This document shows, in pieces, positions 44,015-54,101 of a stretch of 64,000 nt of DNA. Location of the stretch: the NCBI GenBank assembly GCA_003225315.1, contig QHZD01000027.1, forward strand, positions 38,669 through 102,668, given 5' to 3'. The position numbers were made by a program, and so were the translations under genes. The number at the start of each line of letters is the position of its first letter. The first letter of the stretch is position 1. The notes under the pieces are model-generated. The model saw only the letters and a list, made by a program, of their open reading frames with translations. It made no database searches and was not told the origin of the DNA. The stretch is from Acidobacteriota bacterium (GTDB lineage Bacteria; Acidobacteriota; Terriglobia; Acidiferrales; UBA7541).

Positions 44015-46078
44015 ATGTCAAAAAGATTTTCCCTTGCTGCTGGCATCGTTGCGTTTATTGGAATTCTGGCGGTTGGCCTTGCGGGTGCCGGGTTCCGCAC
44101 GCTCACAGGAGCGGCGGACAAGCCAAATTCATGGGGCTTCGATACCGCAAATCTGGACAAGACCTGCAAGCCTTGTGACGATTTCTATCAGTTCGCAATG
44201 GGAGGTTGGATGAAATCCAACCCGATTCCGCCGGAGTATTCGAGCTGGGGTTCGTTCACACAGCTTGCGGACAAGAACCACCAGAACCTGCGCCAGATTC
44301 TGGAAGCCGCTGCGAGCGCTAAAGCCGCACCTGGTTCCAACGAGCAGAAGATCGGCGATTTCTATGCGAGCTGCATGGACACGGCCACCATTGACGCGGC
44401 GGGAACAAAACCGATCGAACCCGATCTGGCCCGCATCGCCTCAATCAAGACTGTGGCCGACCTCCAAGCTGTAACCGAGTACTTGCACAGCCAAGGCATT
44501 GGCGCGCTCTTTCGCTTCAATTCGACGCAGGACGCCAAAGACAGCACTCAGGTGATTGGTGCAGCGTTTCAAGGCGGTCTCGGACTGCCGGAGCGCGAAT
44601 ACTACTTAAAGGAAGACGACAAATCGAAGCAGCTTCGCGAGGCTTACACAAAGCATGTCGCGAAGATGTTGGAATTGCTTGGAGATTCCGCGGACCAATC
44701 GGCAGCCGAGGCCGCCACTATTCTGAAGATCGAAACCGCACTGGCCACCGCCTCGATGAAAAATACTGACCTTCGTGACCCCGACAAGACGTATCACAAG
44801 ATGATGCTGGCGGACCTGAAGACGATCACTCCGAATTTTTCCTGGGAAGCTTATTTCAAGGCCGCTGGGCATCCCGAGCTGAAGGAGATCAACGTCGGCC
44901 AGCCGGACTTTTTCAAGGCCCTGGACACGCGGTTGACCGCAACTCCCATCGCCGACTGGAAAGACTACTTGCGTTGGCACCTGGTGAATGCTGTAGCTCC
45001 CGGACTCCCCGAAAAGTTTGTCGCCGAAGATTTCGATTTTCGCGGCAAGACGCTGACCGGCGCGAAGGAAATCCAGCCCCGCTGGAAGCGCTGCGTGCAA
45101 GCAACGGATCGCGTGCTAGGCGAGGCCCTCGGCCAGGTCTACGTGCAGAAATATTTTCCGCCTGAAGCGAAGGCCCGCGCGCTCGAAATGGTGCACAACT
45201 TGATCGCTGCTCTGCGCGATGACCTGCAAACACTTCCGTGGATGGGACCGGAGACACGCAAGCAAGCTACCGCAAAGCTCGAAGCTTTCGCGGTGAAAAT
45301 CGGTTACACCGACAAATGGCGTGATTATTCCGTTCTGAAAATCGACCGCCGGTCCTACTCCGAAAACCAGGTGCGGGGGGCGGAATTTGATTTCGCGCGC
45401 CGTCTGAACAAGATCGGCAAGCCCGTGGACCGAACCGAATGGGGAATGACGCCGCCGACCGTGAACGCCTATAACAACAGCAGCATGAATGAAATCGTTT
45501 TCCCCGCAGGCATCATGCAGCCGCCGTTCTACGATCCGAAAGCTGATGATGCCGTGAACTATGGCGGCATGGGAGCGGTGATCGGACACGAAATCACGCA
45601 TGGTTTCGACGACCATGGCAGCAAATTCGACGGGAAAGGCAATTTGAAAGACTGGTGGAGCCCGGAAGACTTGAAGAATTTCAAGGCGCGCGCCGCCTGC
45701 GTCTCCGATCAATTCGACAGCTACGTGGTTGATGGCGACTTGCATGAAAACGGCAAGTTGGTCTTGGGCGAGAGCATCGCCGACCTGGGCGGGCTGACCA
45801 TCGCGTATGCAGCCTACGAAAAATCACTTCAGGGCAAGCCGCGGCCGCCGGACAAAGACGGCTTCACTCCGGAGCAGCGCTTTTTCCTCGGATGGGCGCA
45901 AGTCTGGGGCTCCAACGAGCGCATTGAATATGCGCGGTTGCTGGCCAACACCAATCCGCACCCCCTGCCAAGATTCCGCGGCAACGGACCGCTTTCGAAT
46001 ATGGCGGAATTTGCGGAAGCCTTCGGTTGCAAGAAGGGCCAGGCGATGGTGCGCGAGCAAGCCTGCAAAATCTGGTAG
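44015..46078 (+). CDS. M13 family metallopeptidase (neprilysin/PepO-like)
   Basis: 687 residues from ATG 44015; a longer frame from 43982 is possible. An N-terminal signal-anchor helix precedes the M13 N-domain (CDDFYQFAMGGWMKSN at about 45-60). The catalytic domain has the zinc motif HEITH in IGHEITHGFDDHG, the third ligand in GESIADLGGL, the substrate-binding VNAYNNSSMNEIVFPAG, and the C-terminal CxxW (CKIW). Such enzymes cleave small peptides in the periplasm. No partner genes nearby suggest a specific substrate. Confidence 0.96.
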   Translation: MSKRFSLAAGIVAFIGILAVGLAGAGFRTLTGAADKPNSWGFDTANLDKTCKPCDDFYQFAMGGWMKSNPIPPEYSSWGSFTQLADKNHQNLRQILEAAASAKAAPGSNEQKIGDFYASCMDTATIDAAGTKPIEPDLARIASIKTVADLQAVTEYLHSQGIGALFRFNSTQDAKDSTQVIGAAFQGGLGLPEREYYLKEDDKSKQLREAYTKHVAKMLELLGDSADQSAAEAATILKIETALATASMKNTDLRDPDKTYHKMMLADLKTITPNFSWEAYFKAAGHPELKEINVGQPDFFKALDTRLTATPIADWKDYLRWHLVNAVAPGLPEKFVAEDFDFRGKTLTGAKEIQPRWKRCVQATDRVLGEALGQVYVQKYFPPEAKARALEMVHNLIAALRDDLQTLPWMGPETRKQATAKLEAFAVKIGYTDKWRDYSVLKIDRRSYSENQVRGAEFDFARRLNKIGKPVDRTEWGMTPPTVNAYNNSSMNEIVFPAGIMQPPFYDPKADDAVNYGGMGAVIGHEITHGFDDHGSKFDGKGNLKDWWSPEDLKNFKARAACVSDQFDSYVVDGDLHENGKLVLGESIADLGGLTIAYAAYEKSLQGKPRPPDKDGFTPEQRFFLGWAQVWGSNERIEYARLLANTNPHPLPRFRGNGPLSNMAEFAEAFGCKKGQAMVREQACKIW

Positions 46079-46126
46079 CCGGACGCGGCCTAGTTGCCAA
46101 GCGATTCTTGAAAAAGCCGCGGGGCT

Positions 46127-46879
46127 CTAAAAGTGGAAAACGAATCCGCCCGCGATCTGGAAGTTATTCTGCGACTGGCTGAAAAAACCGGTGCGCACGT
46201 AGTCGCCCTCCGCACGGAAAGAGATGCGCGGATTCCAGCGGTAATCGGCTCCGCCGCCAACCTTGATGACATAAGAATTGCGGCTGGATCCTGAGGCCTG
46301 CGGCTGTGCGTGTGCGCCGCCGAAAATTCCGTGCAGCCAGGGTTCCCACTGTTGCTTCCGCCAAGTGATCTTTGGACCCCCGCCGTAAGTGGCAATCTTC
46401 ACGTGCTCGTTGACGTAAATCGTTGGGGCATAAACGGCGCTGACATTGCCCTCGATCCCGAACCACTCATTTGTGAAGTAGACTACGGAAGTGTTGATGC
46501 CGACAGCGCTCGCGCTGTAGACCGACGATTGAAATCTCAACAAGCTGGCGCCGAGACCCAATTCCCAGCGATAGTCGCCGCGGCTTCCGTAAAGAAACTT
46601 CGGCTGTGGTGACCGCGAAGCCGGCTCGGCGTTATCAAGCGGCAGGGCTAGAGCCGTCGCGACAACCGGCGCGACGAACGGGTTCGCCAGTTTGATGGCC
46701 GGCGTGGAAAGCGTGTCGGCTGCGGCAAGGTCACTGAGGAGCGTCGCCTTCGCTGCGGAAGTCGCCGAGAAATCTTGAGCAGCATTCCCCCCGTCGATCT
46801 TAAAATTGGGCGCGCTCATCTGCGCTCGCGCCACACTCCCGTTCACAAGCAGCAATGCTGCCAGCAATAACCTCTTCAT
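46127..46879 (-). CDS. outer-membrane beta-barrel protein (OmpA-like porin fold)
   Basis: 250 residues with a signal peptide (about 2-20, ARAQ). The C-terminal two thirds alternate hydrophobic and polar residues across eight probable strands (YRWELGLGASLLRFQ, FGIEGNVSAVYAP, PKITWRKQQWEPWLHGIFGGAH, YVIKVGGGADYRWNPRISFRAEGDYVRTGFF) and finish with FVFHF, a terminal Phe signal for barrel insertion. It is preceded by AAGGGGAG. It is convergent with the peptidase gene. Confidence 0.8.
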   Translation of the reverse strand: MKRLLLAALLLVNGSVARAQMSAPNFKIDGGNAAQDFSATSAAKATLLSDLAAADTLSTPAIKLANPFVAPVVATALALPLDNAEPASRSPQPKFLYGSRGDYRWELGLGASLLRFQSSVYSASAVGINTSVVYFTNEWFGIEGNVSAVYAPTIYVNEHVKIATYGGGPKITWRKQQWEPWLHGIFGGAHAQPQASGSSRNSYVIKVGGGADYRWNPRISFRAEGDYVRTGFFSQSQNNFQIAGGFVFHF

Positions 46880-47059
46880 GACACTCCCCTTCGAGGGCTA
46901 ACCTCACGCGCGGATTCAGCCACGCAGCTACGGTAAACAACACCGTGGCCCTTTGTCTATGTTCTTTCACAGAAAACGGACAAGAATGAAACAGGCGGCA
47001 GTTTTATGTGGGCGGCTCATTCAATGGGACTGAGATGATTTCGGAGGTTGCCCTCAAGA

Positions 47060-47431
47060 TTAGCGACCGTGCCTCAGATAGTCGTCGGTCTTATTTAGCC
47101 AGTCCTCGCGTGGAGGATCAAAGACGTCGAGGTCCACGGTATCCTCGATGGCCCAGGCTTCGTGCGGCATGTGAGATGGGATGCACAGCACTTCGCCTGC
47201 GCGGACCACGATTTCCTTGCCATCAATGACAAACTTCAGCGCGCCTTCGAGGATGTACGTAACCTGCTCATTGTGATGGTGATGCAAAGGCACGTGCGCG
47301 CCTTTCTTCAACAGCACGCGCGCCAGCATGATCCTGTCGCCGACCACCATTTCGCGATCGATGAGCGGATTCAATTGCTCGCGTTCCACGTTTTTCCAGG
47401 CAATGTGCTTCGATTTCGCCAAAGTGGTCAT
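47060..47431 (-). CDS. cupin domain protein
   Basis: 123 residues of single-domain cupin: HVPLHHHHNEQVTYILEGALKF supplies the metal-binding His cluster and Glu of motif 1, and GEVLCIPSHMPHEAWAIED the second motif His. The start overlaps the amidohydrolase stop by 4 bp (ATGA), so the two are co-expressed. A role in binding or isomerising a small sugar or aromatic acid is possible; the exact substrate is not readable. Confidence 0.88.
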   Translation of the reverse strand: MTTLAKSKHIAWKNVEREQLNPLIDREMVVGDRIMLARVLLKKGAHVPLHHHHNEQVTYILEGALKFVIDGKEIVVRAGEVLCIPSHMPHEAWAIEDTVDLDVFDPPREDWLNKTDDYLRHGR

Positions 47432-48762
47432 TTCATGTCTCCATAGAGCTTCGCAGCATTGTCATGCAGGTACAAATGTGCCATCTCGAGCGCTTTTTCT
47501 TCGGTGAACGCGCCTTCGGCGACGAGTTCGGCCAGTGCTGCGGCCACAGCCGTGCGGGCCGAGCGTGCCGCCAGCCAAAACGTCTCTTCCGCGCCAACGG
47601 CATCATTGAATGGAAAGGCGTCCGATCCAAACATGATTTTCTCGGGGAACAGCGAAATCCACTGTTTGAGAATGTTCTTCAGTTCTGACGGATAAACGTA
47701 ATAACCCATGAGCGACGAATCCGTGTACACGTTCTTCGCCGCCGTCAGCCAAATCATGTCCAGCGTGTACGGGTAACCTCCGTGAATCAGCACGAATTTC
47801 ACGCTGCTGAACCGCGGGTCGCGCAGCACGTTCTCCAGATTCAATGGATTGCCGTTGCGCAGGCTGAAATAATCGCCAATCCCCACGGCACTATGAAAAT
47901 GGACGGGAAGTTTCAGTTTTCCCGCTTGATCGATCAGCACACGAAAAACATAATCCTGAAACGTCAGGTAGTCTTCTTCGGAAGGTGCGCCACCGGCGCG
48001 GAACTGTCCATAAACCGCTTCTGCCTTTTCGCGCGGAGGGTCGCGGAAGTACAGGCTGCGAAAGTAAGCAGCTTCAAATTTCATGGCCACGCCGCCCTTT
48101 TTCTGATTGTCGGCAAGCATTTGACGAATGAACGCTTCATATCCGGCCAGATTGGCGGGCAGCCCATTCACGTTTTCCTGCTTCATGTAACGCTGAAGCA
48201 CTCTTTCCTGCAGCGGGATGTACACAGCCATATCGCCGTTTTTGGCGATCAGATTGTGGTTGTCGAAAGGGAACAGAAACGAATCGACGAAAAACACCCA
48301 GTGAAACCGCTTGGGATCGAGATACGGAGCCAGCGCCACGCGATTTGCCAGGCACGTCTCAATATTCATTTTGTCGAGAATACTGTCCCAGTAGGCCGTA
48401 CCGCCTGCAGCTTCCGCCGCCTTTTTCTTGTCGATAAGCCATTTCGCGTGTTCGGGCTTGAAATCATCGTAGGAGTAGCCGAAGAGCGCCTTTGCGGCAG
48501 CGACAAATTCCGGATTGCTGTCGCGGAGACGCATCACGGTGCTTTCGTCCGGGGGCGAAGCCATGGCGTCCATATCGGAGTCATCCGGAAACGTTGCGTG
48601 CGAATGATTATCGTAAATAGGGATTCGGTCGATCTGCTTTAGCAGGCGGTCGTAGATTTTCTGCAAGTCTGCGCCGGGCAGAGGTCTCGCCTGCGCGTGC
48701 ACTGAACTGGTCCCCGCGAGCATTATCAGCAGAACGGGGCAAGAAAGGATCAAACGTTTCAT
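47428..48762 (-). CDS. exported amidohydrolase family protein
   Basis: 444 residues from ATG 48762 (a longer frame to 48813 exists but lacks a signal-like start). A signal peptide (about 2-22) precedes a TIM-barrel metal-dependent hydrolase: IYDNHSHATFPDD gives the N-terminal HxH metal pair, KLPVHFHSAVGIGDY and FVLIHGGYPYTLDM the strand-5/6 His, and MFGSDAFPF the final Asp. It resembles amidohydrolase-2/uronate-isomerase relatives. Coupled to a cupin gene, it may act on an uptake-derived carbohydrate or aromatic compound in the periplasm. Confidence 0.85.
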   Translation of the reverse strand: MKRLILSCPVLLIMLAGTSSVHAQARPLPGADLQKIYDRLLKQIDRIPIYDNHSHATFPDDSDMDAMASPPDESTVMRLRDSNPEFVAAAKALFGYSYDDFKPEHAKWLIDKKKAAEAAGGTAYWDSILDKMNIETCLANRVALAPYLDPKRFHWVFFVDSFLFPFDNHNLIAKNGDMAVYIPLQERVLQRYMKQENVNGLPANLAGYEAFIRQMLADNQKKGGVAMKFEAAYFRSLYFRDPPREKAEAVYGQFRAGGAPSEEDYLTFQDYVFRVLIDQAGKLKLPVHFHSAVGIGDYFSLRNGNPLNLENVLRDPRFSSVKFVLIHGGYPYTLDMIWLTAAKNVYTDSSLMGYYVYPSELKNILKQWISLFPEKIMFGSDAFPFNDAVGAEETFWLAARSARTAVAAALAELVAEGAFTEEKALEMAHLYLHDNAAKLYGDMK

Positions 48763-48816
48763 TCTTCGCAATCGCACATCAGCTCCTGCGTGCTCGCTCC
48801 AAATCAAAAACAACCA

Positions 48817-50001
48817 CTACCGCGAAACCGCGGCGCGCCAGCGAACCGAAACCCGCAGCACGCGTTCCAGGGCTTCTTCAAGCAGGTTCCTGGCGCTGAC
48901 AAGCGAGAACCGCAGATAGTTTTTCCCGCCCAAGCCAAACGCCGCCCCGGCGATTCCCGCCACGCCCGCCTCTTCCAACAAGAGCTTCTGCACTTCTTCC
49001 GCCGAGAGTCCCGTATCCTCGATACTCACCCACGCATAGAAAGCCCCGTCCGGAACCTGGCAGCGAAACCCGGGGATTTGGTTGAGCCCGGCAACGAACA
49101 GATCACGTCGTTTGCGGTATTCCGCAACCATCGCCTCGACGGCATTTGTAGAATCGCGCAGAGCCTCGATGGCCGCCACCTGCGTGAATTCCGCCGCGCA
49201 CGTGAAGGTGTTCAGCACCAGCAGGTCCATGGCATCAATCACTTCCACGGGTGCCACGGCATACCCCAGCCTCCACCCAGTCATGGCAAAGCTCTTCGAA
49301 AATCCGTCAATGATCACCGTGCGCTCCGCCATGCCAGGAAGCGACCGGATGGATTTGTATTCCCCGCTGAAAAGAATGCGCGCGTAAATTTCGTCAGCCA
49401 TAACCCAAAGATCGTGCTTCGTGGCCAGCCCGGCGAGTCTCCGCAAAACCTCGTCGCTGAAAACTGTTCCCGTCGGGTTGTTCGGAGAATTGAAGATCAG
49501 CACGGTCGTTCGCGGCGTGATTTTTCGCGTGATCTCATTCACGTCAGGCTGGAATTTGTTTTTCTCTTCCAGTCCATAAGAGACTGCCGTCGCTCCCAGC
49601 CCGCGGGCAAACGACGGATAAATCGGAAAACTCGGATCGGGGTAAAGCACTTCGTCGCCAGGCTCGATCAACGCCATCATCGCCAGCGAGAGCGCCATCT
49701 TGCATCCCGGCGCCACAATCACCTGCTCCCCAGTCGCATCGACACTGCGCGTGCGCTTCAAATAGTCTGCAATGGCCTCGCGCAAAGCCGAAACACCGCG
49801 CGTGGAGCAATACCGGTCGCGCCCCGCTGCCACTGCGCTCCGCAACGCATCGACCACCGGCGCCGCCGGATGAAAATCCGGCTCGCCTAGTTCCAGATGA
49901 ATGATCGAACGCCCCTGGCGCTCGAGTTCTTTGGCGCGCGAATACACGGCCAGCGCGCCTTCACCATTCAATTGAGAAACGCGTGATGCGATTCGTGTCA
50001 T
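48817..50001 (-). CDS. pyridoxal-phosphate aminotransferase class I/II
   Basis: 394 residues, soluble. Fold type I signatures are EGALAVYSRAKELERQGRSI, IFNSPNNPTGTVFSDE with the cofactor-contacting Asn, VMADEIYA, and IDGFSKSFAMTGWRLGY with the Schiff-base Lys at about 240. The closing basic residues fit the substrate-carboxylate Arg. It resembles aspartate/aromatic aminotransferases (AspC-like subgroup); specificity cannot be assigned. It lies beside, but 51 bp from, the amidohydrolase gene on the same strand. Confidence 0.92.
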   Translation of the reverse strand: MTRIASRVSQLNGEGALAVYSRAKELERQGRSIIHLELGEPDFHPAAPVVDALRSAVAAGRDRYCSTRGVSALREAIADYLKRTRSVDATGEQVIVAPGCKMALSLAMMALIEPGDEVLYPDPSFPIYPSFARGLGATAVSYGLEEKNKFQPDVNEITRKITPRTTVLIFNSPNNPTGTVFSDEVLRRLAGLATKHDLWVMADEIYARILFSGEYKSIRSLPGMAERTVIIDGFSKSFAMTGWRLGYAVAPVEVIDAMDLLVLNTFTCAAEFTQVAAIEALRDSTNAVEAMVAEYRKRRDLFVAGLNQIPGFRCQVPDGAFYAWVSIEDTGLSAEEVQKLLLEEAGVAGIAGAAFGLGGKNYLRFSLVSARNLLEEALERVLRVSVRWRAAVSR

Positions 50002-50109
50002 GGCTTGGTCCGGACGGAAATCTTATCACTTCGCGGGAAGCAGCGGCCTTTGGGGAGATCCAAACCTGTTCCAGCAGCCGCCTATTTAGGCTCCTGACGG
50101 ACAAAGCCA

Positions 50110-50133
50110 GGGCACTTGCCGCGGCGAGTGCCC
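50110..50133 (-). terminator. 24-bp palindrome downstream of the Oar-like gene
   Basis: GGGCACTTGCCG and CGGCGAGTGCCC are reverse complements with one T-G wobble and no loop base, a 24-bp near-perfect palindrome. It lies 29 bp past the stop codon at 50162. No T-tract follows on the minus strand, so it is either a weak terminator, a protein-binding palindrome or a cruciform. Confidence 0.4.
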
Positions 50134-50161
50134 CTGCCATTCATACTTGAAATCTGACGAA

Positions 50162-53100
50162 CTAGAACGCGTAACGTAGCGAAAATTGAATCAGCCTCGG
50201 CGTCCCAACGGTCGAGAAAATCCTGCCAAAAGAACCTGGGATCTCCACGTCCGTGGCCGTGCCATTGCCGGGGTTCGCAAAGTTGGCATGATTCCAGATG
50301 TTAAAAAAATCCGTCGTAAAGCGCATGGACTGTCGCTCCGTCAAATTGAAGTTCTTGATGAGTGAAAAATCCCAGTTCTGCTGGTGCGGTCCGCGGTAGA
50401 TGTTGCGTCCAAGATCTCCGAACAGCGATGTGCAGAAGTTGGAGGTCGGGTCACTATTGCAAGCAGCGGCATCCACGAGCGGCGCGGGCACGAAGTTCAC
50501 GGGGTTGAGGTAGCCATTATTCACGCGCGTATGAATATCTGCGCTCGTAAGACCGGCGGCGATCGAGCCACCGGGCGCGAGGCTGGCCCCGGCAGTGCCG
50601 GATGCCAGCCCGCCACCGACGAATGCAGTTCCCGCGGAAGAATCGATGACCGAAAATGGCGCGCCCGATTGGAAGATGGTAATTCCGCTGACGGTCCAGT
50701 CCCTGAGGAGAATGCCTTTGGTACCTGTAGCCTCCTTGAAGAAGGGCAAGTCATAACGGTAGCTGACTGAGAGACGATGCTTGCGATCGAAGTCCGAGAG
50801 GCCACGAGAGTTTTTCAGATCCGATTCATCGTTGAACGCCGTATTGAGAGCGGTGTTGCCGCTGGACGTGGCGTCGGTGGATTTCGACCAGGTGTAGGCC
50901 GCCTGGAAGTAACCAGCCGACCAGCGGCGCGACACTGTGGTTTGAAGCGAGTGGTAATGCGAATAGGCGTCGTCGGCAAAGATCTGCATGCCGTTATAGC
51001 CGTTAATACTATTCAGATTCGACCGCGCCGGGCCATTCAAAAACGTAGTCGTTGTGATCGTGGACTTCACGCCTCCTGTGCCGGTCAGCACGACGGGGTC
51101 CGCCGGCGTTGCGATGCGAGCCTCCACGTTTGTGCGTGTTTCGCGCAAGTGGACGGCGTGGGTGCCCACGTAGCCGACTTCGAGGACCCAGTCATGGCCG
51201 AGCGCGCGCTGCACCGTCAAGTTCCACTGCTGCGTATTGGGCGCGACGAATTTGCGCGGCACGACAAGGCCGAATAGAAACTGCGAGGGAATCGAACCGA
51301 GGCCCGTGGCGCTGCAGACGTAGTTTGGCGACCCACTCGTACTGCCTCCCGGAAACGAATCGAAGACGCCCAGGCAGGGAATGAAGTTGGGGTCCAACGT
51401 CCCGCTTTGCGGCAAACCGTTGGGATTGGAAGTGAAGCCCGTCGGAATACATTTCGCCGGAACATTGACCTGGGAAAAGAACGTTGCAAGGCAGCCCGGC
51501 AAGCCAGGTGAGAACGCCACGGGCAAGAAAGGCGCCTGGAAGGAAAGCTGGTCAGCCGTACCTACATCTTCGCGGACGAAGTAGATGCCATAACCACCGC
51601 GAAGTGTAGTGTTGTGATGGCCGAACAAATCCCATGCGAAACCGAGTCGTGGTCCGAGACCTGTCGCGTAGTCGTTGTTATAAGTCGAATCACTACCCGT
51701 GGGGATCAATCCCGCCGTATTCAATCCCTTGACGCAACCGCCGTAAATAAAAGGGTATTGTCCCTGTTCGCCAAGGTTGGGATCGAAATTTCCAATATGG
51801 CATTTATTGTCTTTGAAAGCGCCGAGCATCTCGACACGCAGGCCGAGGTTAAGAGTCAAGTCCTTGCGGACCTTCCAATCATCCTGGCCAAAGAAGGCGA
51901 AGTCATTGGTTCGATACTCGTGATCGAACACGCCGCCGCCCCCGAAACTGCCATCAGGAGCGCCGATCAGGAATTTCTGGAACGCGTTGGCCCCTCCCGA
52001 AGTGTTGAAGAAAAAGAGCTGGCCGTTGAAGACTTGCGGGAAGAGCTTGTCGAGATTGACGCGCGTGTATTCACCACCGAAGCGGAATACGTGAACTCCC
52101 TTGACCCAACTCGCGGTGTCCACGATGCTGTAATTATTCTGCGTCTGGAACTGGTCCGCAGGGGGCGTGGGACCCAACTGGAAGCCGGCACCGAAGATGC
52201 TGAACTTGTAGATCGATGAGGTTACGGCGTTGGTTGGCCGGATGATGCCCAAATCGCTGGCGGTGACCGGCGGTATGTTGACGAGACTATAGCCGATGCG
52301 CACATAGCCGAAGCGGAATTCGTTGACCAGCGTGGGTGAAAAGAGATGCGTTTCGCTGGCGGTCAAGAACCGGCCCTTCAGAGGAAGGTCATACGGGAAG
52401 TTGAGGTCGGTGGCGCTGATACTGCTCGAGAGGGTGCCGCCAAGGGAAGCCTGCAGCCCGCCGGCGCCAAAGGGGAGCAAAGATTCCGAATTGGAGAAGA
52501 AGAAGCGGGCGGAGATTTTGTCCTGGCCGCCCCGAAATTCGCGATCCCAGTTCGTGGTGAATTGGTTGTCAGAGTATTTTCCAGGCTTGCTGATGATGAA
52601 GGAACCTGTGCCGCCGGGCGTGCCGGGGATCGTGGGGATGAGGAATCCACCGGGGCTGCTCCCGAATTGGCTGCTCTTGAAATTCAAGAGGGCGAGCACC
52701 ACAGGATCGATGTCTGCTGCGGTAAGTGGAAAATCCGAAGTGCTGAACGCGCCCGCAATCGAAGCCGCAGAGCGGTCCGTGGGAAGCACGGGAAGTGCCG
52801 AGTTGTTGATCTGCGTGCCGGGCGAGAGGGCGCTGCGCTGCCGGGTTCCCTGATAGTTCCCGAAGAAGAAGCCGTATTTTTCCTTGCCGACGGGACCGCC
52901 CAGGCTGGCGCCGAAAATATTCTGCTTCACCGGAGGGCGCTTCTGGCCGGCGGCATTCAAGAAATACTCGTTTGCGTTCAGAACGTCGTTGCGGAAATAC
53001 TCGTAGGCATCACCGTGAAATTCCCTGGATCCAGATTTTAGAATCGCGTTGACGTTTCCTCCGCCGTTTCTTCCCTGGCTCGCGTCATAAAGCGAGGTCT

Positions 53101-53782
53101 GAACCTTGAATTCCTGGATCACATCCGGGTTGGGCAAAGGAACATTGGTGGACTGCGCCACGTTGTAGTCGGTCGCGCTGATGCCTTCGATCAAGTAGTT
53201 GTTGTTGTCCTCGCGCTGCCCGTTCACGATGACGCGGACGTTGCCGCGCCCGAGTTGCGCGGAAGCATTCAGTTCGCTTTGCGCGCCCGTCGAAAGCGTC
53301 AACAATTGCTGATAGTTCTGCGTGGCCAGTGGCAGCTCCCGCACGGTTTCGGTCCCAAGGGATTGCCCGGTCGTCGCGTTGGTCGTCTCGACGCTGGTGA
53401 TCTGCGCGGAGATCTCCACCTTTTCGCTCACCGCTCCGGGCTTCAGCGTAATCGTCACCTTCGTCGTCTCCGTGACGCGCACTTCAATGCCAGAGGCTTT
53501 GGCTTCCGCGAATCCGGACTTGTTCACTACCACGATGTACGTCCCCGGCGGCAGCAGCGGCACCACGAACAATCCGTCCGCGTTCGTCGAAACCTTGCGT
53601 GCCAGCGATTCCGTGCGCGTATCGATGATCTGGACTTCGGCCTCGGCCACCGACCCGCCACTCGTGTCCACTACTACGCCGCTGATCGCTCCCGTCGCGC
53701 CGCCTTGTCCGTATGCGCGCGTACTCATCAGTATTCCCGCCAGCACCAATGCCACAGCTAGAATTCTAGGAATGCCTCGCAT
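50162..53782 (-). CDS. Oar-like TonB-dependent receptor with carboxypeptidase-regulatory domain
   Basis: 1206 residues from ATG 53782, preceded by AGAGGGGG at good spacing; the longer start is less supported. A signal peptide (about 3-25, AYGQ) leads to a CarboxypepD_reg domain (GAISGVVVDTSGGSVAEAEVQIID), a linker, a plug domain (VSEKVEISAQITSVETTNATTGQ, ELPLATQNYQQLLTL, GRGNVRVIVNGQRED) and a large barrel with many Gly/Asn-rich loops, ending LIQFSLRYAF with terminal Phe. Oar-type receptors of this size are hugely expanded in Acidobacteria; the ligand, probably an oligosaccharide or peptide, is unknown. Confidence 0.93.
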   Translation of the reverse strand: MRGIPRILAVALVLAGILMSTRAYGQGGATGAISGVVVDTSGGSVAEAEVQIIDTRTESLARKVSTNADGLFVVPLLPPGTYIVVVNKSGFAEAKASGIEVRVTETTKVTITLKPGAVSEKVEISAQITSVETTNATTGQSLGTETVRELPLATQNYQQLLTLSTGAQSELNASAQLGRGNVRVIVNGQREDNNNYLIEGISATDYNVAQSTNVPLPNPDVIQEFKVQTSLYDASQGRNGGGNVNAILKSGSREFHGDAYEYFRNDVLNANEYFLNAAGQKRPPVKQNIFGASLGGPVGKEKYGFFFGNYQGTRQRSALSPGTQINNSALPVLPTDRSAASIAGAFSTSDFPLTAADIDPVVLALLNFKSSQFGSSPGGFLIPTIPGTPGGTGSFIISKPGKYSDNQFTTNWDREFRGGQDKISARFFFSNSESLLPFGAGGLQASLGGTLSSSISATDLNFPYDLPLKGRFLTASETHLFSPTLVNEFRFGYVRIGYSLVNIPPVTASDLGIIRPTNAVTSSIYKFSIFGAGFQLGPTPPADQFQTQNNYSIVDTASWVKGVHVFRFGGEYTRVNLDKLFPQVFNGQLFFFNTSGGANAFQKFLIGAPDGSFGGGGVFDHEYRTNDFAFFGQDDWKVRKDLTLNLGLRVEMLGAFKDNKCHIGNFDPNLGEQGQYPFIYGGCVKGLNTAGLIPTGSDSTYNNDYATGLGPRLGFAWDLFGHHNTTLRGGYGIYFVREDVGTADQLSFQAPFLPVAFSPGLPGCLATFFSQVNVPAKCIPTGFTSNPNGLPQSGTLDPNFIPCLGVFDSFPGGSTSGSPNYVCSATGLGSIPSQFLFGLVVPRKFVAPNTQQWNLTVQRALGHDWVLEVGYVGTHAVHLRETRTNVEARIATPADPVVLTGTGGVKSTITTTTFLNGPARSNLNSINGYNGMQIFADDAYSHYHSLQTTVSRRWSAGYFQAAYTWSKSTDATSSGNTALNTAFNDESDLKNSRGLSDFDRKHRLSVSYRYDLPFFKEATGTKGILLRDWTVSGITIFQSGAPFSVIDSSAGTAFVGGGLASGTAGASLAPGGSIAAGLTSADIHTRVNNGYLNPVNFVPAPLVDAAACNSDPTSNFCTSLFGDLGRNIYRGPHQQNWDFSLIKNFNLTERQSMRFTTDFFNIWNHANFANPGNGTATDVEIPGSFGRIFSTVGTPRLIQFSLRYAF

Positions 53783-54101
53783 AAATCCCCCTCTTGCAGA
53801 CACCTTTTTCTTGGAAAGGGGCCGCGAACCGCAGGACCAAGATCCGGGAAAGACTGCCCCCTTTTGAAGCTAGCGTTTCGCTTCCGGGGTGTCAAGAAAC
53901 TACGGCGAAAAATTCTGATTAAAGGGATTTGTGCCTCAACAACGTTTCAAACTGAACCTAAAACCGTTTGTTACGCTCAAGACTTCCCCCTTGACGCCGC
54001 CATCCCCAGGCGAGACGATGGTTGTGGGCACATCACGCGTAACCTGCACTTTCTTTCAATCGTCTAATGATTGAAGGTCGCGTCCCCGTGAGGGGGTGAA
54101 T
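53783..54101. other. 319-bp divergent intergenic region
   Basis: Between the leftward receptor gene and the rightward FecR-domain gene. It contains no credible coding frame. A TTCAATC-7 bp-GATTGAA inverted repeat at 54055-54075 overlaps a possible TCTAAT -10 (54063-54068) for the rightward gene. Confidence 0.5.
54055..54075 (+). promoter_or_regulatory. palindrome over a possible promoter of the FecR-domain gene
   Basis: Seven-bp perfect arms (TTCAATC and GATTGAA) around GTCTAAT. TCTAAT could serve as a -10; no good -35 is present 17 bp upstream, so an activator or alternative sigma factor might be needed. It lies about 27 bp before the ATG at 54102. Confidence 0.35.

Noticed and set aside
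48790..49890. 366-residue plus-strand frame
   Set aside because: Antisense to the aminotransferase gene and Arg/His-rich without motifs.
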